Source: Sialis fuliginosa
Taxonomy: Eukaryota > Arthropoda > Insecta > Megaloptera > Sialidae
Assembly: GCA_961205875.1 (NCBI GenBank)
Contig: OY540809.1
Span: forward strand, 28,470,267-28,534,266
Reading direction: 5' to 3'
DNA length: 64,000 nucleotides
A model generated the notes under the pieces. That model was not told the origin of the DNA. It saw nothing but the letters and a program-made list of their open reading frames with translations, and did not search any database. Positions 48,085-60,890 of this stretch are shown here, piece by piece. Every line of letters starts with the position of its first letter. Positions within the stretch are counted from its first letter, which is position 1. The translations under genes and the position numbers were made by a program.

Positions 48085-48751
48085 CAGTGCACTATGGGCC
48101 AGGATACCCTGTTCTGTGGCCAAAAGTCTACTTTCGAATTTGAGAAAACGAATTAGACCACTGAATTCGGTATTAATTGAAGTAGTTATGATGACAATTA
48201 CATGTTGATTAATCAATTCCTGTTCAAATGACAGGGGCGCAAAGTTGAAAAATGTATAAAAAAAATTATGTTACTGTCGCTAGTAAAATGTAATATTTAT
48301 TGTAAAGTCATAAATTTCAAGCCGTATATTTGGATTATTTCATTCGTGGAAGTTCAAAAATTATTTTAAATGTCACATGAATGCGTTATTTTCAGTTTTA
48401 CTGAAGTAAAACCACATTTTTAGTATAAAAAACAAGATTTTTCAGCAAAGCACCTGCTGCCGATTGCGAATACCGAAAGATACCGCCTTGTATTAAGTAA
48501 TGAGACCCACAAATGTCTTCTCTAGGATGTGCACTTTAGCCTAGATCTGCCCCTTTTTGCCCGTTTTCATTTGCTTGACTGTGAAACTCTTCTAAACGTA
48601 CAAGAATGATATGTACAATGTACAAATTTATTTCACATTGTATAAACGAATATAGTACTACGAGTGTACAAACTTTCTCTGGACCGTGAAATTTGAGGGG
48701 TGTCTTCCTTTTATGATCCAAGCACCCATTAAGAAAATATTTTTTTAAATA

Positions 48752-49400
48752 CAACCCCTACGGGGTAAAAAGGGGTGTAAAATTTTGAATGGGAAAATAT
48801 TTTTTGGTTGGATTTACTTGAAACTTAAAATGAATACTCTATAATACAAATAATGAAACTAGTATTTACATAAGTATTTCCCAAAATTAAACTACTAAGG
48901 GGTGCAAGGGGGTGGGAAAGTTTATATGTCGAAAAAAATTTGTTTGTACTCACTCGAATGAAACATTGCACACATATTGTACAAGACAAATAGCATTTTC
49001 GAAAATTCAACCCCTAAGAGATGGGAGGGGGGGGGGTTATTGGTGTTTAATTTTTTAAAATTATGATATATTTATTTACATATTTTTTACGATATTAAGG
49101 TAAATTCGGACAAAATAATATTCAATTAAAATTAAAATTTCAACCCCTAATAGCGTAAAAGGTGGACGAGGGTGGGTTTTTGATAAGTTTATCTTCATAG
49201 TTTCTTTAGTTATACAGGTGAATTTGGACAAAATAGTCTTCCATAAAAAAAAAATAGACACTCAACCCCTAATGGCCCGGGTAGTCAGTGGGTGGGTTTA
49301 TGCAATTTTTAACTAAGATCCAAGATATTTACAATTATTTATAGGTAATAAAAAATTAAAAAATTATATTTCATCCCTTGTCACGGATAAAGGGTTGCAA
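48752..49400 (+). repeat. Tandem array, about 128-bp period
   Basis: CAACCCCTA-type blocks followed by GGGG(T/A)-rich sequence recur at about 48752, 48887 (variant), 49008, 49141 and 49263. Units are diverged. Small minus frames over this array are by-products. Confidence 0.65.
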
Positions 49401-49489
49401 TTAGTTTCATTCATAGTGTTACAGCGAAACTTTGTTATGGATTGTTGTAAGATTCTTATTTTTTACACCGCGTGCTTACCCTTATAAAA

Positions 49490-49880
49490 TTAATTTTATT
49501 TAAATTGGATAACTTTTGAAATATCTTGGTCGCCATATTGGATCCGCCATTTTGAATTTTTAAATTTTATAAAAAATTGAAATCAGCGTCCCAATATAAC
49601 CTTATAAAATGAATTTTATTAAAATCGGATAACTTTTGAAATATCTTGGTCGCCATATTGGATCCGCCATTTTGAATTTTTAAATTTTCATAAAAAATTT
49701 GAAATCAGCGTCCCAATAAAACCTTACAAAATGAATTATATTTAAATTGGAGAACTTTTGAAATATATTAGTCGCCATATTGGTTCCGCCATTTTGAATT
49801 TTTTTATTTTTATTAAAAATTTGAAATCAGCGTCCAAAAAAAACCTTATAAAATGAATCTTAATTAAAACGGATAACTTC
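49490..49880 (+). repeat. Tandem array, 120-122-bp period, 3.3 units
   Basis: CTTATAAAAT starts units at 49491, 49611, 49723 (CTTACAAAAT) and 49845. Each full unit contains CGCCATATTGG(A/T)TCCGCC ATTTTG and GAAATCAGCGTCC. Units are about 85-90 % alike by eye. Confidence 0.9.
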
Positions 49881-49926
49881 TGGACTTTTGGCCATAGAAC
49901 AGGGTCTCCTGGCCCATAGTGCAGTG

Positions 49927-52655
49927 TGGTATTACTCTCGTCCCATTTTTTTTTTTCGTATGAAATTTGATAAAACGAGCATTATATATTAAATTTCTTC
50001 CCTTACATGTTTACATTTTATAAATGAGAACATTACAGTCTCCGTATTCACTTAATTTAATATCGATTGGTTTTAATTTTCTGTCATAAAAATATAAACA
50101 AAGTTCAATTTGTCGTTTTTGGCCCGTTTTTACACCTTGTCAACAAACTGCAGTTCGCAATATGTAATAAATTAACACAAAACCTTTTGAATTCGCTTAA
50201 TCTATTTGCAGAATAGAACCCTATTAAAACTCAACCAAATCGGATAACTAGAAGTAAGGAAATTTGCAGTTTATTTACATCATTTTGCTTATTTTAACGA
50301 AATTCTGAATCGCAAATATAGGTAGTGATCGAGGTAGTTCGATAAATATCCACAGCGAGCGCCACTATAGTTACTTAGCTTTATTATATATGTTTTGTGA
50401 TGACTTCATCTGTCATATTATACTTATTATTATAATTTATATGTATATAGCTACGTCGATATGTTCTGTATTTTAATTATTTTATTCAAAGTCAATCAAT
50501 GACTTTTTAAACAAGATAAAATTAGGTAAGTTCATTTTTAAAACAAAAATATAATATCATATAGTATAACCTATAAATATTATTTTTATTTTAGATCAAT
50601 GAAAGTTTTTGTAAACGCCAGACATTAGGTGAATACAGCTGTTATCGTTGTAATTTAAAAATATGTGGATGTATTTATTTTATCTTTTTAATTATTATTA
50701 AATTTTTATACATTGTCATATTAATACAATTTACGAAAAATCATGTATCCATTTTATATGTCATTAGTTAAAAAATGTACATTTAAATTTTGTATTGTAT
50801 TAAATTATGTTATTGTCACATTGTTTGATACGTTTTTCTATGAAAATATATGACGAAAATGAACATCTGGATTTGTTCATACTTTTCATTGTTGGTATGG
50901 TATGTTTTTTTAAAATTTTGAATTGTGTTTGTTGAAATTTAATGTTAATTCCGAAAAAATATAGTTGTATGATTAACGTATTATGATAAATTAAAATGTA
51001 TTATTTATTATTTGTGGAAGATGTTTTTCAGGTTCTGTATTTATTTATTCTTTTGTGACAAATTGTTTTAAGAAAATATACTACATGAAAGTGAGGTTAT
51101 GTCATTTAACTAATAAAACCACTATTATTACTATTAATATCAATTTAGACAAGAAATGAGAGTAAAAAATTAACATTTTTTAAAAACATTCTTCAAAAAA
51201 CAATAGTTTCAAAAAATTATTAAATATTTTATTAAAATAGGTGTATAATTCAAAAATATTTCCAAAAAATTTTAAGTCAAAATATTAAAAATTGACAAAC
51301 ATACAAAAACTATTATAAAGTCTCGAATGAAAAATAATTTAAATTTTTTTATAGACCACCATATTGTATTTTATAACTTGGTAATTTGTTAATATTTTTC
51401 AATAAAAATTTGTATAATCATAATTAATCAGAATAACATCCTATCCTCAATTCTAAAATAATTAATTTAATGAATTAATTGTGTTTCCCCTTAAATATTG
51501 CAGCAAGTGAAACTTATTTCTAATTTACACCAAACTTAAAAAGTCATACCGTTGTATTTTAAATCTGAATCTTTCTGTTCTGCCAACTTAGTGTAAAAAA
51601 GGCAATACATTAAAAATTTTAATATTTTAAATTATAACATAATATTAACATACATACAAGTTCTTTTAATATTCCAGTAGTGTTAAAATTGTAGTATAAA
51701 TTTCACACAACTTTATTTATCAGAACAATATATTGCCTGCGAAATATTGCATGTTAGTTGATTTCAGATGCGGAATGCACGCATATGCGCGTGAGTTATG
51801 GATATTGCATATGTGTGTGTAGGTGTGTGTATGTGTGTGTGTGTGAGTGAGTGCGCACACGTTTGTTTTTCCTACGTATGTGCAAACAAGTGTGGGTGAA
51901 GGTCAGGTCCGTATAATTAATATTTGTGATCCCGTTCAGAAATAACAAGTTTAACATGTGATTTACATTCAATTTATTAGACTAGCAGTTATGAAGTTCT
52001 GGTTTGGTTAGGTTATTGGTAAGGGTTAATGAGTAAGTGATCGTGTTGAAAATTAGGTTATTGGTAATTGGTTTTAGATATATTGTACAATACTAATCAG
52101 GAAATGTTTACAGTAACTGGATTAAAACTGCAGGGGTAATATTTTTAATTATTTTTTTTGGATAAATTAATTACTTTTAAGATTCTAGATAGTTATTTTT
52201 TAATGGGAACCAATTAAACTCGCACTATTTTAAATGAAATTAGAAATAGTGAAGAGCATTAAATAAACTATTCTAACACTTAATAAACTATTATAGCATT
52301 TGTAAACAATATTGAACAGTATTTTTTGTGTTTTAGTAATAGTTAAACTAGCGTTAAGAAAATACTTTTTGTTCATTAAAGAAATAAAATGACACATAGA
52401 AAAAAATGCAACTTAAAATGACTAAATGAGTATTAGGTTGGTGAGATTTGTACTAAATGAGCAATATCATGTATTTATATAATATTTTATAAATCGTACA
52501 GAGTTGATGTTTTAATAAAATACAAGTTACCTGTCCTTGGTTGGGGCAATCTATTGGGGCGAAATCGAGTTGATTAATTTTGGGTTGATTAGTTCTCGTT
52601 ATGTTAGTTGATAGTTGTGATGTCGGTAACAACATAGTCTTCAGGTTAACCTTGT
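49927..52655. other. AT-rich desert with a (GT)n tract
   Basis: About 2.7 kb of A/T-rich sequence. A (GTGT)n microsatellite lies at about 51808-51846. No gene, RNA or element end recognised. Confidence 0.45.
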
Positions 52656-52659
52656 TTTA

Positions 52660-52830
52660 TTTTAGGGTGGGATGGCAATTGAATATCCCTCCCCAAAACA
52701 TTAAAATTTATAAGCAAGTTCAATAATACAATTATTTTATTTGGGGGGGGGGGAGAGATAACTGAACATCTCCCCCCCCCTCAAAAAAAAGGAAAGTTAT
52801 AAAATTAAAGCAAATTAAATTATACAATAA
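52660..52830. repeat. Poly(G)/poly(C) repeat related to 7.0-7.17 kb
   Basis: GAACATCTCCCCCCCC then AAAGTTATAAAATTAAAGCAAA matches the arrangement at 7000-7170 (CATGCCC..., AAAAAGTTATAAAATTAAAT). Confidence 0.5.
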
Positions 52831-52834
52831 TAAT

Positions 52835-53890
52835 GAACGAAAAAATTACTGCGCAAAACAAAATTTTAATGCTCAAAACGGAAAATGTTATTGCTCAAAA
52901 AAATTATTTTTAAAGTCACACTTTATGTTCAGTACAAAGCTCAGAATTCAAAATGTTATTGCTCAAATACTTATATAAAATATTGCGCGCTTAAATACCA
53001 CCCTTTTTACACCTTAAACAGATATTTTTATTTGTTTTGTTAGTTACCTACTTGTATTATTTTATGCCGTGCATTTTTCTGTTTTTTATCAAAAAAAATA
53101 TAATTATAATTTTTAGATAAAACTTCATATAAAATAACTTTTTTATTAATTAAAATCTAGACATTTGGGTTCAAATTTATTTTCTTGATAAATCAGAAAT
53201 GTCGAGAATCGATTAATATTTAATAGATCAAACAAGTGGTGAAAATTAAACAACCATTTAATATTTATAATTTTAAAACCGGTCCTGTCCACATTGCACA
53301 CACGCTGGCTAGATCTCCATAGCTCGATGATATTTTTAAAGACTTCGCCACTTGTGAAAACAAATACACATCGGCTCGAGTTGATTATTCTAGCACATGT
53401 GCAGTAAACTATTCATCACCGAGCACACCTACACCGACAACATGTGTGTGAGTTGTGTGTTGCATCGAACTCGGTCGGTAAATGTTTCTCTTATTGTATC
53501 TTCGTAACATTTGACGTTTTCAAAAAGTCAGAACCGATTTTAGGGTTTTTTGTTTTATTATACCCATAGAAAAAATGGGTCCAAAACATCTGTAGTTGGA
53601 TGTTTTTACTTAATGGATACATTACAAGTCACCTACAGTCTGTTATTCGAAATTGTTAACAAAATTTAATGGCACCCATTTTAAAACATTTATTATTCAT
53701 TCATTTTTAGATAATTTCAAAAAATTAATATTTATTTTACAATATGAATAATACGCCGCTGACTTTACGGAGCACATTTTTACGGAGTAAATTGGTTTCA
53801 ATGATTAGGTAACATGTATGAGTCCTGTATTTTTCTTGTGTAAGGAAGAACGTAAAAAAACACCTTTAAGACAAAATGCTTAAAATTAAG
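52835..53890. other. Mostly AT-rich, with a GC-richer unique block at 53.28-53.48 kb
   Basis: The block contains CACACGCTGGCTAGATCTCC and ACTCGGTCGGTAAATG, is not repeated in the window and has no ORF. A regulatory role is possible but unsupported beyond composition. Confidence 0.25.
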
Positions 53891-53957
53891 GAGTCATCCA
53901 TAAATTACGTCACATGTTAAGGAGGGGGGGGGGGGATCTACAAAGTTTGACGTTAAA

Positions 53958-54612
53958 TAGGAACATATAGTTTTTATTAAGTAATCATATTCTACGTGAA
54001 TGAACACGAATCTTTCATTGAAAATTTTTTTTTGAAAAACCCAAATTTTCCAAGGTATCTAACAAAAAGAAAAAAAATAATTCGAGATTTTGAACTTTTT
54101 TTACTCAGAAACCATAAACTTTATAAAAAAGTACAAGACACAAAATAATTTTATTTTGGTCTAATAAAGCATGGAGAATTACTTTAAAATTTTTTTTTCT
54201 AATTATTTTATTTTAGGAAAAACAAAAAAAAATACGAAATGCTAAAAAAAATTCTAAAATAATTCTCCAAGTTTCATTAGACTAAAATAAACATTTTTAG
54301 TATCTTGAACTTTTTCTCTAAAGTCGATGATTTAAGAGCAAAAAAATCATGAATGTTCAAAATCTCGAAATTATTTTGTTAGATATCTTGTAAAATTTAT
54401 ATTGTTCAAAAAAAAATTTTCAATGAAAGATTTGTGTTTTTTCACGTAGAATAAGATTACTAAATAAAAACTATAAGTTCCTATTTAAAAAAATGATGTT
54501 GACAATTATATATTACTGCTCGATTACCCCCTCATAACCAAACATTTTTTTCAAATATGCGATGGTTCTGAAATAATAATCTGTAACAGTTTAAATGCCC
54601 CACCCTGTATAA
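53958..54612. mobile_element. Foldback family, copy A
   Basis: Inverted arms 53958-54235 and about 54245-54485: TAGGAACATATAG/CTATAAGTTCCTA, TTTTGAACTTTTTT, GGAGAATTA/AATTCTCC. The right side continues through ATTACCCCCTCATAACCAAA to a CACCCTGTATA end. Copy B at 60891-61532 has the same organisation. Confidence 0.8.
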
Positions 54613-54614
54613 TC

Positions 54615-56694
54615 AAAAATAACGAGTGTTAGAATGTGCCGCGATTTTAGTAGACAAATTTCACAATTTGGAAAATCTAGATTTAAAAACCTTTAAATTG
54701 GTGAACAAATAAAAATGTTAAATATCTTAGGGATCTAGGGTACTGCAATTTTTCTTTGTATAATAATTAAATTGCCTCCCCTCCATCTATGTTAAACAGT
54801 TTAGGAACTAACTAATAAAATAAAAATAACTAATTAACATTAATAGTATAATAGATTATATTTCACTGATCGCTTACTTTAATTCAGAATCCTCTATATA
54901 TAAAAAATTCAAACATTACATACTCAGCTCGCAAAAAAGATGTTAATTAATACAATTTGATTAAAACAGACGCGAAATAATCTAAAACCTTGTCACTGAA
55001 TTTCTAACAAGAATTTTCACATACGAAATAGAGCTCATCAAATAGAATAAAAGAAACAAAACAAAAAAAAAAAAAAACCGGTCCCGAAGTATCCAGTATC
55101 CTGCATAATATATAAATTTCTGAAATTCGAGTCACCTCGCTTTGCAAACAAAGGTGTATAAAAAAACGAGTGCCGAATTTAAAAAGAATAGCCACGAAGA
55201 ACGTCAAAGATTTCGGCGCCGATTATTCTGTAAATCGCGTCAATTTCGTTACCTTCAGTGTTACCAATGTAAAAAAAAATAAAATAAAAAATATCTTGAA
55301 ACAAGCGGTTGACATCACAAGATCAAATTTATTCCAAAAATGTTGTCTGTGTGAACGTTTTTTATTATTATTCTTTAATGCCTTGTTATTTTGATGATAT
55401 TGATTTTATACCCGATCGGTATTTGGCGACAATCAGAAGAATTTATTTGAAATTAAATATATCAAAGGCGGAACCGACTTGTATCGAGTTTATTCTGCGA
55501 TATGTAATGTATTTTGCTATATAAAATAATTCTTGTGGTTCTTATTATGGTATTATTAGAAATCATCGGCGATAAAAATTTTAGTGCGATAGCCAATACA
55601 ATTATCTTCATTTTATTTTATTGTAAATTATAGTTCAATATGTGCAAAATTATATTCGATATTTGTTTTACTATTATTATACTTCAATATATTAGTATTT
55701 AATTACATACATTTTTTGGTAGATAAAATAAATAAGGTTTATCGAATTAGATTTGTTTATTAAGTTTTTTATCATTATTTTCGTTATAACTTATTATTCA
55801 TGATAATTATATTTAGAATAATTCTAAGAAAGAATAAGTTTGGGATTTTTAGTTCATAACTTCTTATTTTTTACTATTAAACTATTATTATTTTTATATT
55901 ATATTATTATTGACACTATAAATGTAATTACATTCAATCAAAAAGAACGTATGTTATACAAATAATTTAACGAAATTATAGCTATACAAATAGTTTTATG
56001 AAGCTGTAAAAATTACAGAATATGTAGAAAACACAAATTTTATAATTTAATGTATTTTCTTAAAGAAATACTATACAGAATAATGATATATTAATTTAAG
56101 ATAATAATCTATGTATTTATATTTAAAATATAATAGTAGTGACGTTAGACGTGAATTTCGGCCGGGATTCCGGTACACCTAAATTTTTTTAAATGTTGTA
56201 ACCTCTATTAAAACAAAAAATATTCTTGTAGACAATCTGTCACAGATATATTGTCTTTTAAATTTATAAACCTATTCTACATTTAACAAAAAATAAGAAA
56301 TCATTCGCGTTTTTATAGAAACTAATTATAAATAAAAAAATGTAATACTATATTTTTATTAAATATTAATAAACTGGCGCCAATACACATTAAAGTGTTT
56401 AGAAATTTTCTATAGAAACATGTTTTCATACATGTCGTGTAGGCGACTTTCTTATATGACCATTTTCATTTTTATACAATACTCGGCAATTATCCACAAT
56501 GCATATTCGATTATTGCAAACATTGTTAATTTTATGCTAGATGTAAACAATGGTTTATAGGTATTTATTATACGAATAATCAGAAGCGTGTTTTAAATAA
56601 TTTCAAAATAAATCTTTCATGTATTAGTATTTATGATTTTTACTGCTGGTCTTTAATATATATATTTTTTTTTAATTTTTTTTATTAAAAACTA
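54615..56694. other. AT-rich interval, no gene recognised
   Basis: Overlapping frames at 55004-55524 are at most 74 codons and unrecognised. A poly(A) run occurs at 55060. Confidence 0.4.
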
Positions 56695-56696
56695 CA

Positions 56697-57090
56697 GTGA
56701 AACTTCGATATAACGCTCCCGTTTATAGCGCCCCGTGTATTACGTGCTTTTGCTATAGTCCCTACCCCGACACATAATTTAATATACAAATATTCATGTT
56801 TTTAACACTTATAGATCACGTTATAACGCGCAAAAGTTTGTTTGTTGTGTTGACAACGAAAACCTTTTGTTAAAATTTTTCAAATCAACTTCGCAACATT
56901 TTTTGTGCACGTGTTGACCATTCCAAACTCTTTTTAGCGGAAAAAATGATGATTTTACGAAAATGTGACGAAAAAAAGTGTTCTATGCTTAAAATCGTCA
57001 AGAAATCGATAAAAACGCTTCAAATTATGATTCTACATTTAAACATATTTATTTTCTAATTGATTTCCCGCCTATAACACGTTTTTGATC
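56697..57090 (+). mobile_element. pogo/Tigger-like left end, truncated
   Basis: Starts TACAGTGAAACTTCGATATA then ACGCTCCCGTTTATAGCG; CAGT..A.CT.GATATAACG is the typical pogo/Tigger terminus next to a TA site. TATAACGCG and CCTATAACACG recur inside. No right terminus was found. Confidence 0.6.
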
Positions 57091-57705
57091 CAATCCGTTC
57101 AAGAACTTTATAATTTATTGTAATTTTTATAAAATTATCCAATTAAAAAATATATTTAGGTATATTCATTTTAGTATTTACTTATTTACATACAAAAACA
57201 AAAAAACAATAAAATTAAAATTATGGTCATTTTGAACTACCAACATGTTAGGGTAATTGCACACATAAAATCAAATTGGACCACTGAGATGAAATGGCTC
57301 ATAAATAAATATTAGCAATATTTTTTTAATGTAAAAGATTAAAGTTCTTACGATTAGAAACTTTCAATGAAAAAAGTCCCATGAAAATCCATTCACTATA
57401 GACGGGTTCCGAGGTAAAAAGCTAACTACACCGTACTACATATGTTACAATTAGATTGACACCAAACATATAAAATAAACACGATTGACATAAGAATGTA
57501 ATTAAAATGGGTAAAATATGTCGTGTTTATTGAATTGTATGAGGTGTGACATAAAATACATTTATTGCAAGTTGTTATACACACACCTTTTAGTTTCTTT
57601 TACTTTAATTCAATATGCATATAAGATTTTTTCTCTTATATTATGTTTTTATTAGTTCAATTAATTAATATATTAAAGTATCATTTTTATATGTCAATAA
57701 AATAA
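57091..57705. other. AT-rich interval, nothing recognised
   Basis: No ORF, RNA or element end seen. Confidence 0.4.
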
Positions 57706-57709
57706 AGTA

Positions 57710-58533
57710 CAGTCGGGACTCGTTTATTCTAAGCCATCTGAATCGTTTTGAATCGAGGTAGTCGCGTTTATTCGAAGTCGAGAGTGGCTCCCACCATGTT
57801 ATGTACTTGACCAATCAGCGTTGGCACGGGAATTGACGTCACCACGAAGATGTATTCAAATGTTATAAATGTATAATAGAATATTAATTACAAGAAATCC
57901 TTTATTTATTCTTGTCTTCGTATTTTTTGATATTTTAACACCATATACAATCAAATAAGTACAAATTCGACATTGCAAAATCATGAAAAAGCTATCACAG
58001 ACAATTTTGTCTATTCGAGAAGTGTCATTTTTACTATTCTTAAGTTGGCAATACGTTATGTGGTTCTGACAGCTCTTTATGATTTTGCTATGTCGAATTT
58101 GTACTTCTTTGATTGTATGTGTTGTTAAACAATACAAAAACAAGAATAAATGAAGGATTTTTTGTAATTGATATTCTATTATACATTTATAACATTTGAA
58201 TACGTCTTCGTGGTGACTTCAATTCTCGCGCCAACGCTGATTGGTCAAGGAGCTATAGAGACTATGTATGTAAACCTTGATATTTAATATTTATCGTTAA
58301 CAGTTAATCGTGATAGTGAAATAATTTTACTTTACTTTTAATTTCGAATATGAGCAAGGTGACGAGTGACGACGGTGATAAGTGTATCTAATTAATTCTA
58401 CAAAAAATTCAAAAATATGTTCGTTTACGCCATGACTCGAGAATGGTGGGAGGTGAAGGAGGAGAAAAAATTTCGAATAAACGAAACTCGATATTTCAGA
58501 TAACCGAGACTTAGAATAAACGAGTCCCGACTG
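57710..58533. mobile_element. Foldback MITE with pogo-like ends and TA duplication
   Basis: Ends CAGTCGGGACTCGTTTATTC and its exact complement, with TA on each side (57708-57709, 58534-58535). Inside, about 57805-58000 and 58045-58250 are long inverted arms (ACCAATCAGCGTTGG, GTCACCACGAAGA, GTACAAATTCGACAT mirrored). The minus frame 58143-57856 spans the hairpin and is not a gene. Confidence 0.88.
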
Positions 58534-58539
58534 TATTTT

Positions 58540-59065
58540 TTTTTAAACCATCAAAATAATTACAAATATTTGATTCGAAAACATCAAGCAACAAAAAAAA
58601 TATAAATTCGACAAAATCCTGTTTATCGCATTGAATAATTGAACAGAATCGAATAGATTTCACATAAATAACAAATAAAAAAATCACAAACATACAACAA
58701 AAACTCGTGTCTGATGTGTGTCAACCTTTGCACACGATTAATGTAAAGAACCCATATCATTGTCAGACAAGTGACGTTTAATCGAAACAACAATGCACAA
58801 GATCTACCTGTGTCGCAGAAAACATTGAATTTATTTAAAACCGATGTAAAAAAACGCAGCTGCAATCCGTATCAAATCGGACTGTAACGTTTTTGTTATT
58901 CAATAACGCCATTATGTAAGGCTATGGTTTTGTAGTTATTTTACATTCAAGGCGTCTGGGATGTTTATGTGATGCGTGTACAATGTGAGATGGATTTGTT
59001 CTAAAGCAGCAGTTAAGAAAATTGTATTTGTTTTTAATTATGATATATTTATTAGGGTGTTTTTT
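58540..59065. other. AT-rich interval, nothing recognised
   Basis: Only small overlapping frames on the minus strand. No element ends. Confidence 0.4.
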
Positions 59066-59069
59066 TTTT

Positions 59070-59665
59070 TTTTTTCGGTCCCATTGGCCTATGTTTTAAC
59101 TTTGGATCAAAAATTAATTGTCACAAAATTTCAGACTCATAGATCAAACCTGTGGACGGCGCAAACCGAGTCTTTTTCCCATTTGATTAATATAGGAAAA
59201 ATTACTTTTTTAGTTACGCGTGAATATCTCGTTGAAAAATTTTTTTTTTAAATTTCTCAGCAATATTTTGTAGAGAATTAAGTACTTTACTTTTTATGAT
59301 AATATTTAAACGAGCATATCTTTAAAAATACTCGATCTATGAATTGAGCACTTGGGATCTTTTTTGTAAGAAATTTAATTCTCTATGGTATGCTGCTGTA
59401 AGAAATGAAAATAAATAAATTTTTCAACGAGATATTCACGCATAAACGTTTTTTTTTTTTTTTGTTATTTAGTATGAAAATTGAAGTCGATTCATGAAAT
59501 ACATATTATTATTACCTACCCCAAAATTTTGTGTTTTCGATTTCGTTAAAAGTATGTTTACTATATAGAAAAAGACGTGATAAGTTTAAATTTTTAAACC
59601 GCAGGTCTGTATTTCGAACCAGTCTCGATTTGGTCTATCAAAGTTTTTTTTTTTTTCTATTTTTT
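59070..59665. repeat. Foldback with CGTGAATATCTCGTTGAAAA arms
   Basis: ACGCGTGAATATCTCGTTGA at about 59216 is mirrored by TCAACGAGATATTCACGC at about 59424. Outer TTTGGTCTATC/GATC motifs and poly(T) tracts suggest a larger diverged palindrome. Confidence 0.5.
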
Positions 59666-59669
59666 TTTT

Positions 59670-60250
59670 AAATGGACATATCTTTTTAACTGATTAACTT
59701 TTTGCCTCTCTCCCCCATTAGAAAATTTTCTGATACTCCCCTGCACTTATAAAATATTATAGTATGAAAATATGAAATATTACGGTAGTTTTAAACCAAA
59801 AAAATAAAACACCGTGTTTTTTTACAAAATGGTAACAAAATCAATACATTTTTAAATACAAATTGTTTTAAAAACACCGTTTATGTGTTTTAACTTTTTA
59901 GTGTAAAACCACGATTAACTTACATGAAAAAATAAACGTATTCGGCTTTTGTCGTCATAGGGTTATCAAATTATAGTTGAAGACAAAAAATGAAGTGGCA
60001 TATTTTCTTACAGATTTAACTTAAACATTAAATAAGAACGTAAACATATACAATCACAGTAAATAAATGGCATTGCCCTTGTCCGTCATTTTCTTAGATT
60101 ACATACACAGTTTTTTTCCCTATACTGACCACAAGAAATCGATTTAAATTCAAACGAAGCCAAACGTCGGATTGGAGTCTTGATCACGTTTCAGATATTT
60201 GGTGAAGCTACCCGTCTGTCACTCGTTAACAAGATCGTATTACTTCTGGT
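59670..60250. other. AT-rich interval, nothing recognised
   Basis: Bases 60140-60250 are somewhat GC-richer; no gene or element seen. Confidence 0.4.
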
Positions 60251-60262
60251 CCTATGTCTGCA

Positions 60263-60264
60263 CG

Positions 60265-60316
<52 letters not shown>
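60263..60316. repeat. (GT)n microsatellite
   Basis: About 25 nearly uninterrupted GT dinucleotides. The frame 60254-60445 (VCVCVC) is a by-product. Confidence 0.95.
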
Positions 60317-60319
60317 GTG

Positions 60320-60885
60320 TACATAGTTGACCGATGCCATATAAGCTTTAAAATATCATGTACGAATATAAAAATTAATTATATTTGTTATGTAGTACTC
60401 GTATGTCCAATCGTTCCAAGCAAAGTAAAACAGTGGTGGAAGTAGAAATTATCGTATTTGTTCTTTGAACGGGAACTTTTACTTGTTTGCGATAAATTTT
60501 ATTATTTAATTATCGCGCAATTTCTTTTGAACGTATTGTTTCTGATTTTATTACAATGGAGAAAAAATGTACGTAAAGTAAAAAAATTACAGTTACACTT
60601 AAATTTTCGCCTCACGTAACCGATAAACTTGCATTATCTTTATACTTTATTATTTTTGCAATGCATATTTCAAATAACATTACTTGTAAAACAACTCTAT
60701 AAAAATACATACTGTTTTGATCTGATCTTATCAATTAACATAAAATCATAATTAGTTGCTTCTGTATTTATATTAACTAGTTTTGGTTGTGACTTATCGC
60801 ATAAATGATTAGGATTTTTATCCATTACAACCAAGGGGAGAGTGAGAACATAAAAATAATGATATGTAATACTATACATATAGGA
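60320..60885. other. AT-rich interval, nothing recognised
   Basis: No ORF or element end seen. Confidence 0.4.
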
Positions 60886-60890
60886 ACCTA

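Larger units (their letters stand above)
48090..49921. mobile_element. CACTATG-ended transposon, Transib-like signature
   Basis: Ends start CACTATGGGCCAGGAT (left) and, inverted, CACTATGGGCCAGGAG (right). The terminal repeats are 41 bp with 38 matches. The 5-bp flanks CAGTG at 48085-48089 and 49922-49926 are identical. Transib transposons, relatives of RAG1, have CAC(A/T)(A/G)TG ends and 5-bp duplications; CACTA elements share CACTA but usually make 3-bp duplications. 1.83 kb, no transposase ORF; interior is two tandem arrays. Non-autonomous. The superfamily call is inference from ends and duplication length. Confidence 0.75.

Noticed and set aside
49490-49880. CRISPR-like regular repeat
   Set aside because: Units are contiguous tandem repeats without unique spacers, in an animal genome and inside a transposon.
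57856-58143. 95-codon minus frame
   Set aside because: Spans both arms and loop of the pogo-ended hairpin; no family resemblance.
60254-60445. Open frame starting in the (GT)n tract
   Set aside because: Alternating Val-Cys comes from the microsatellite.
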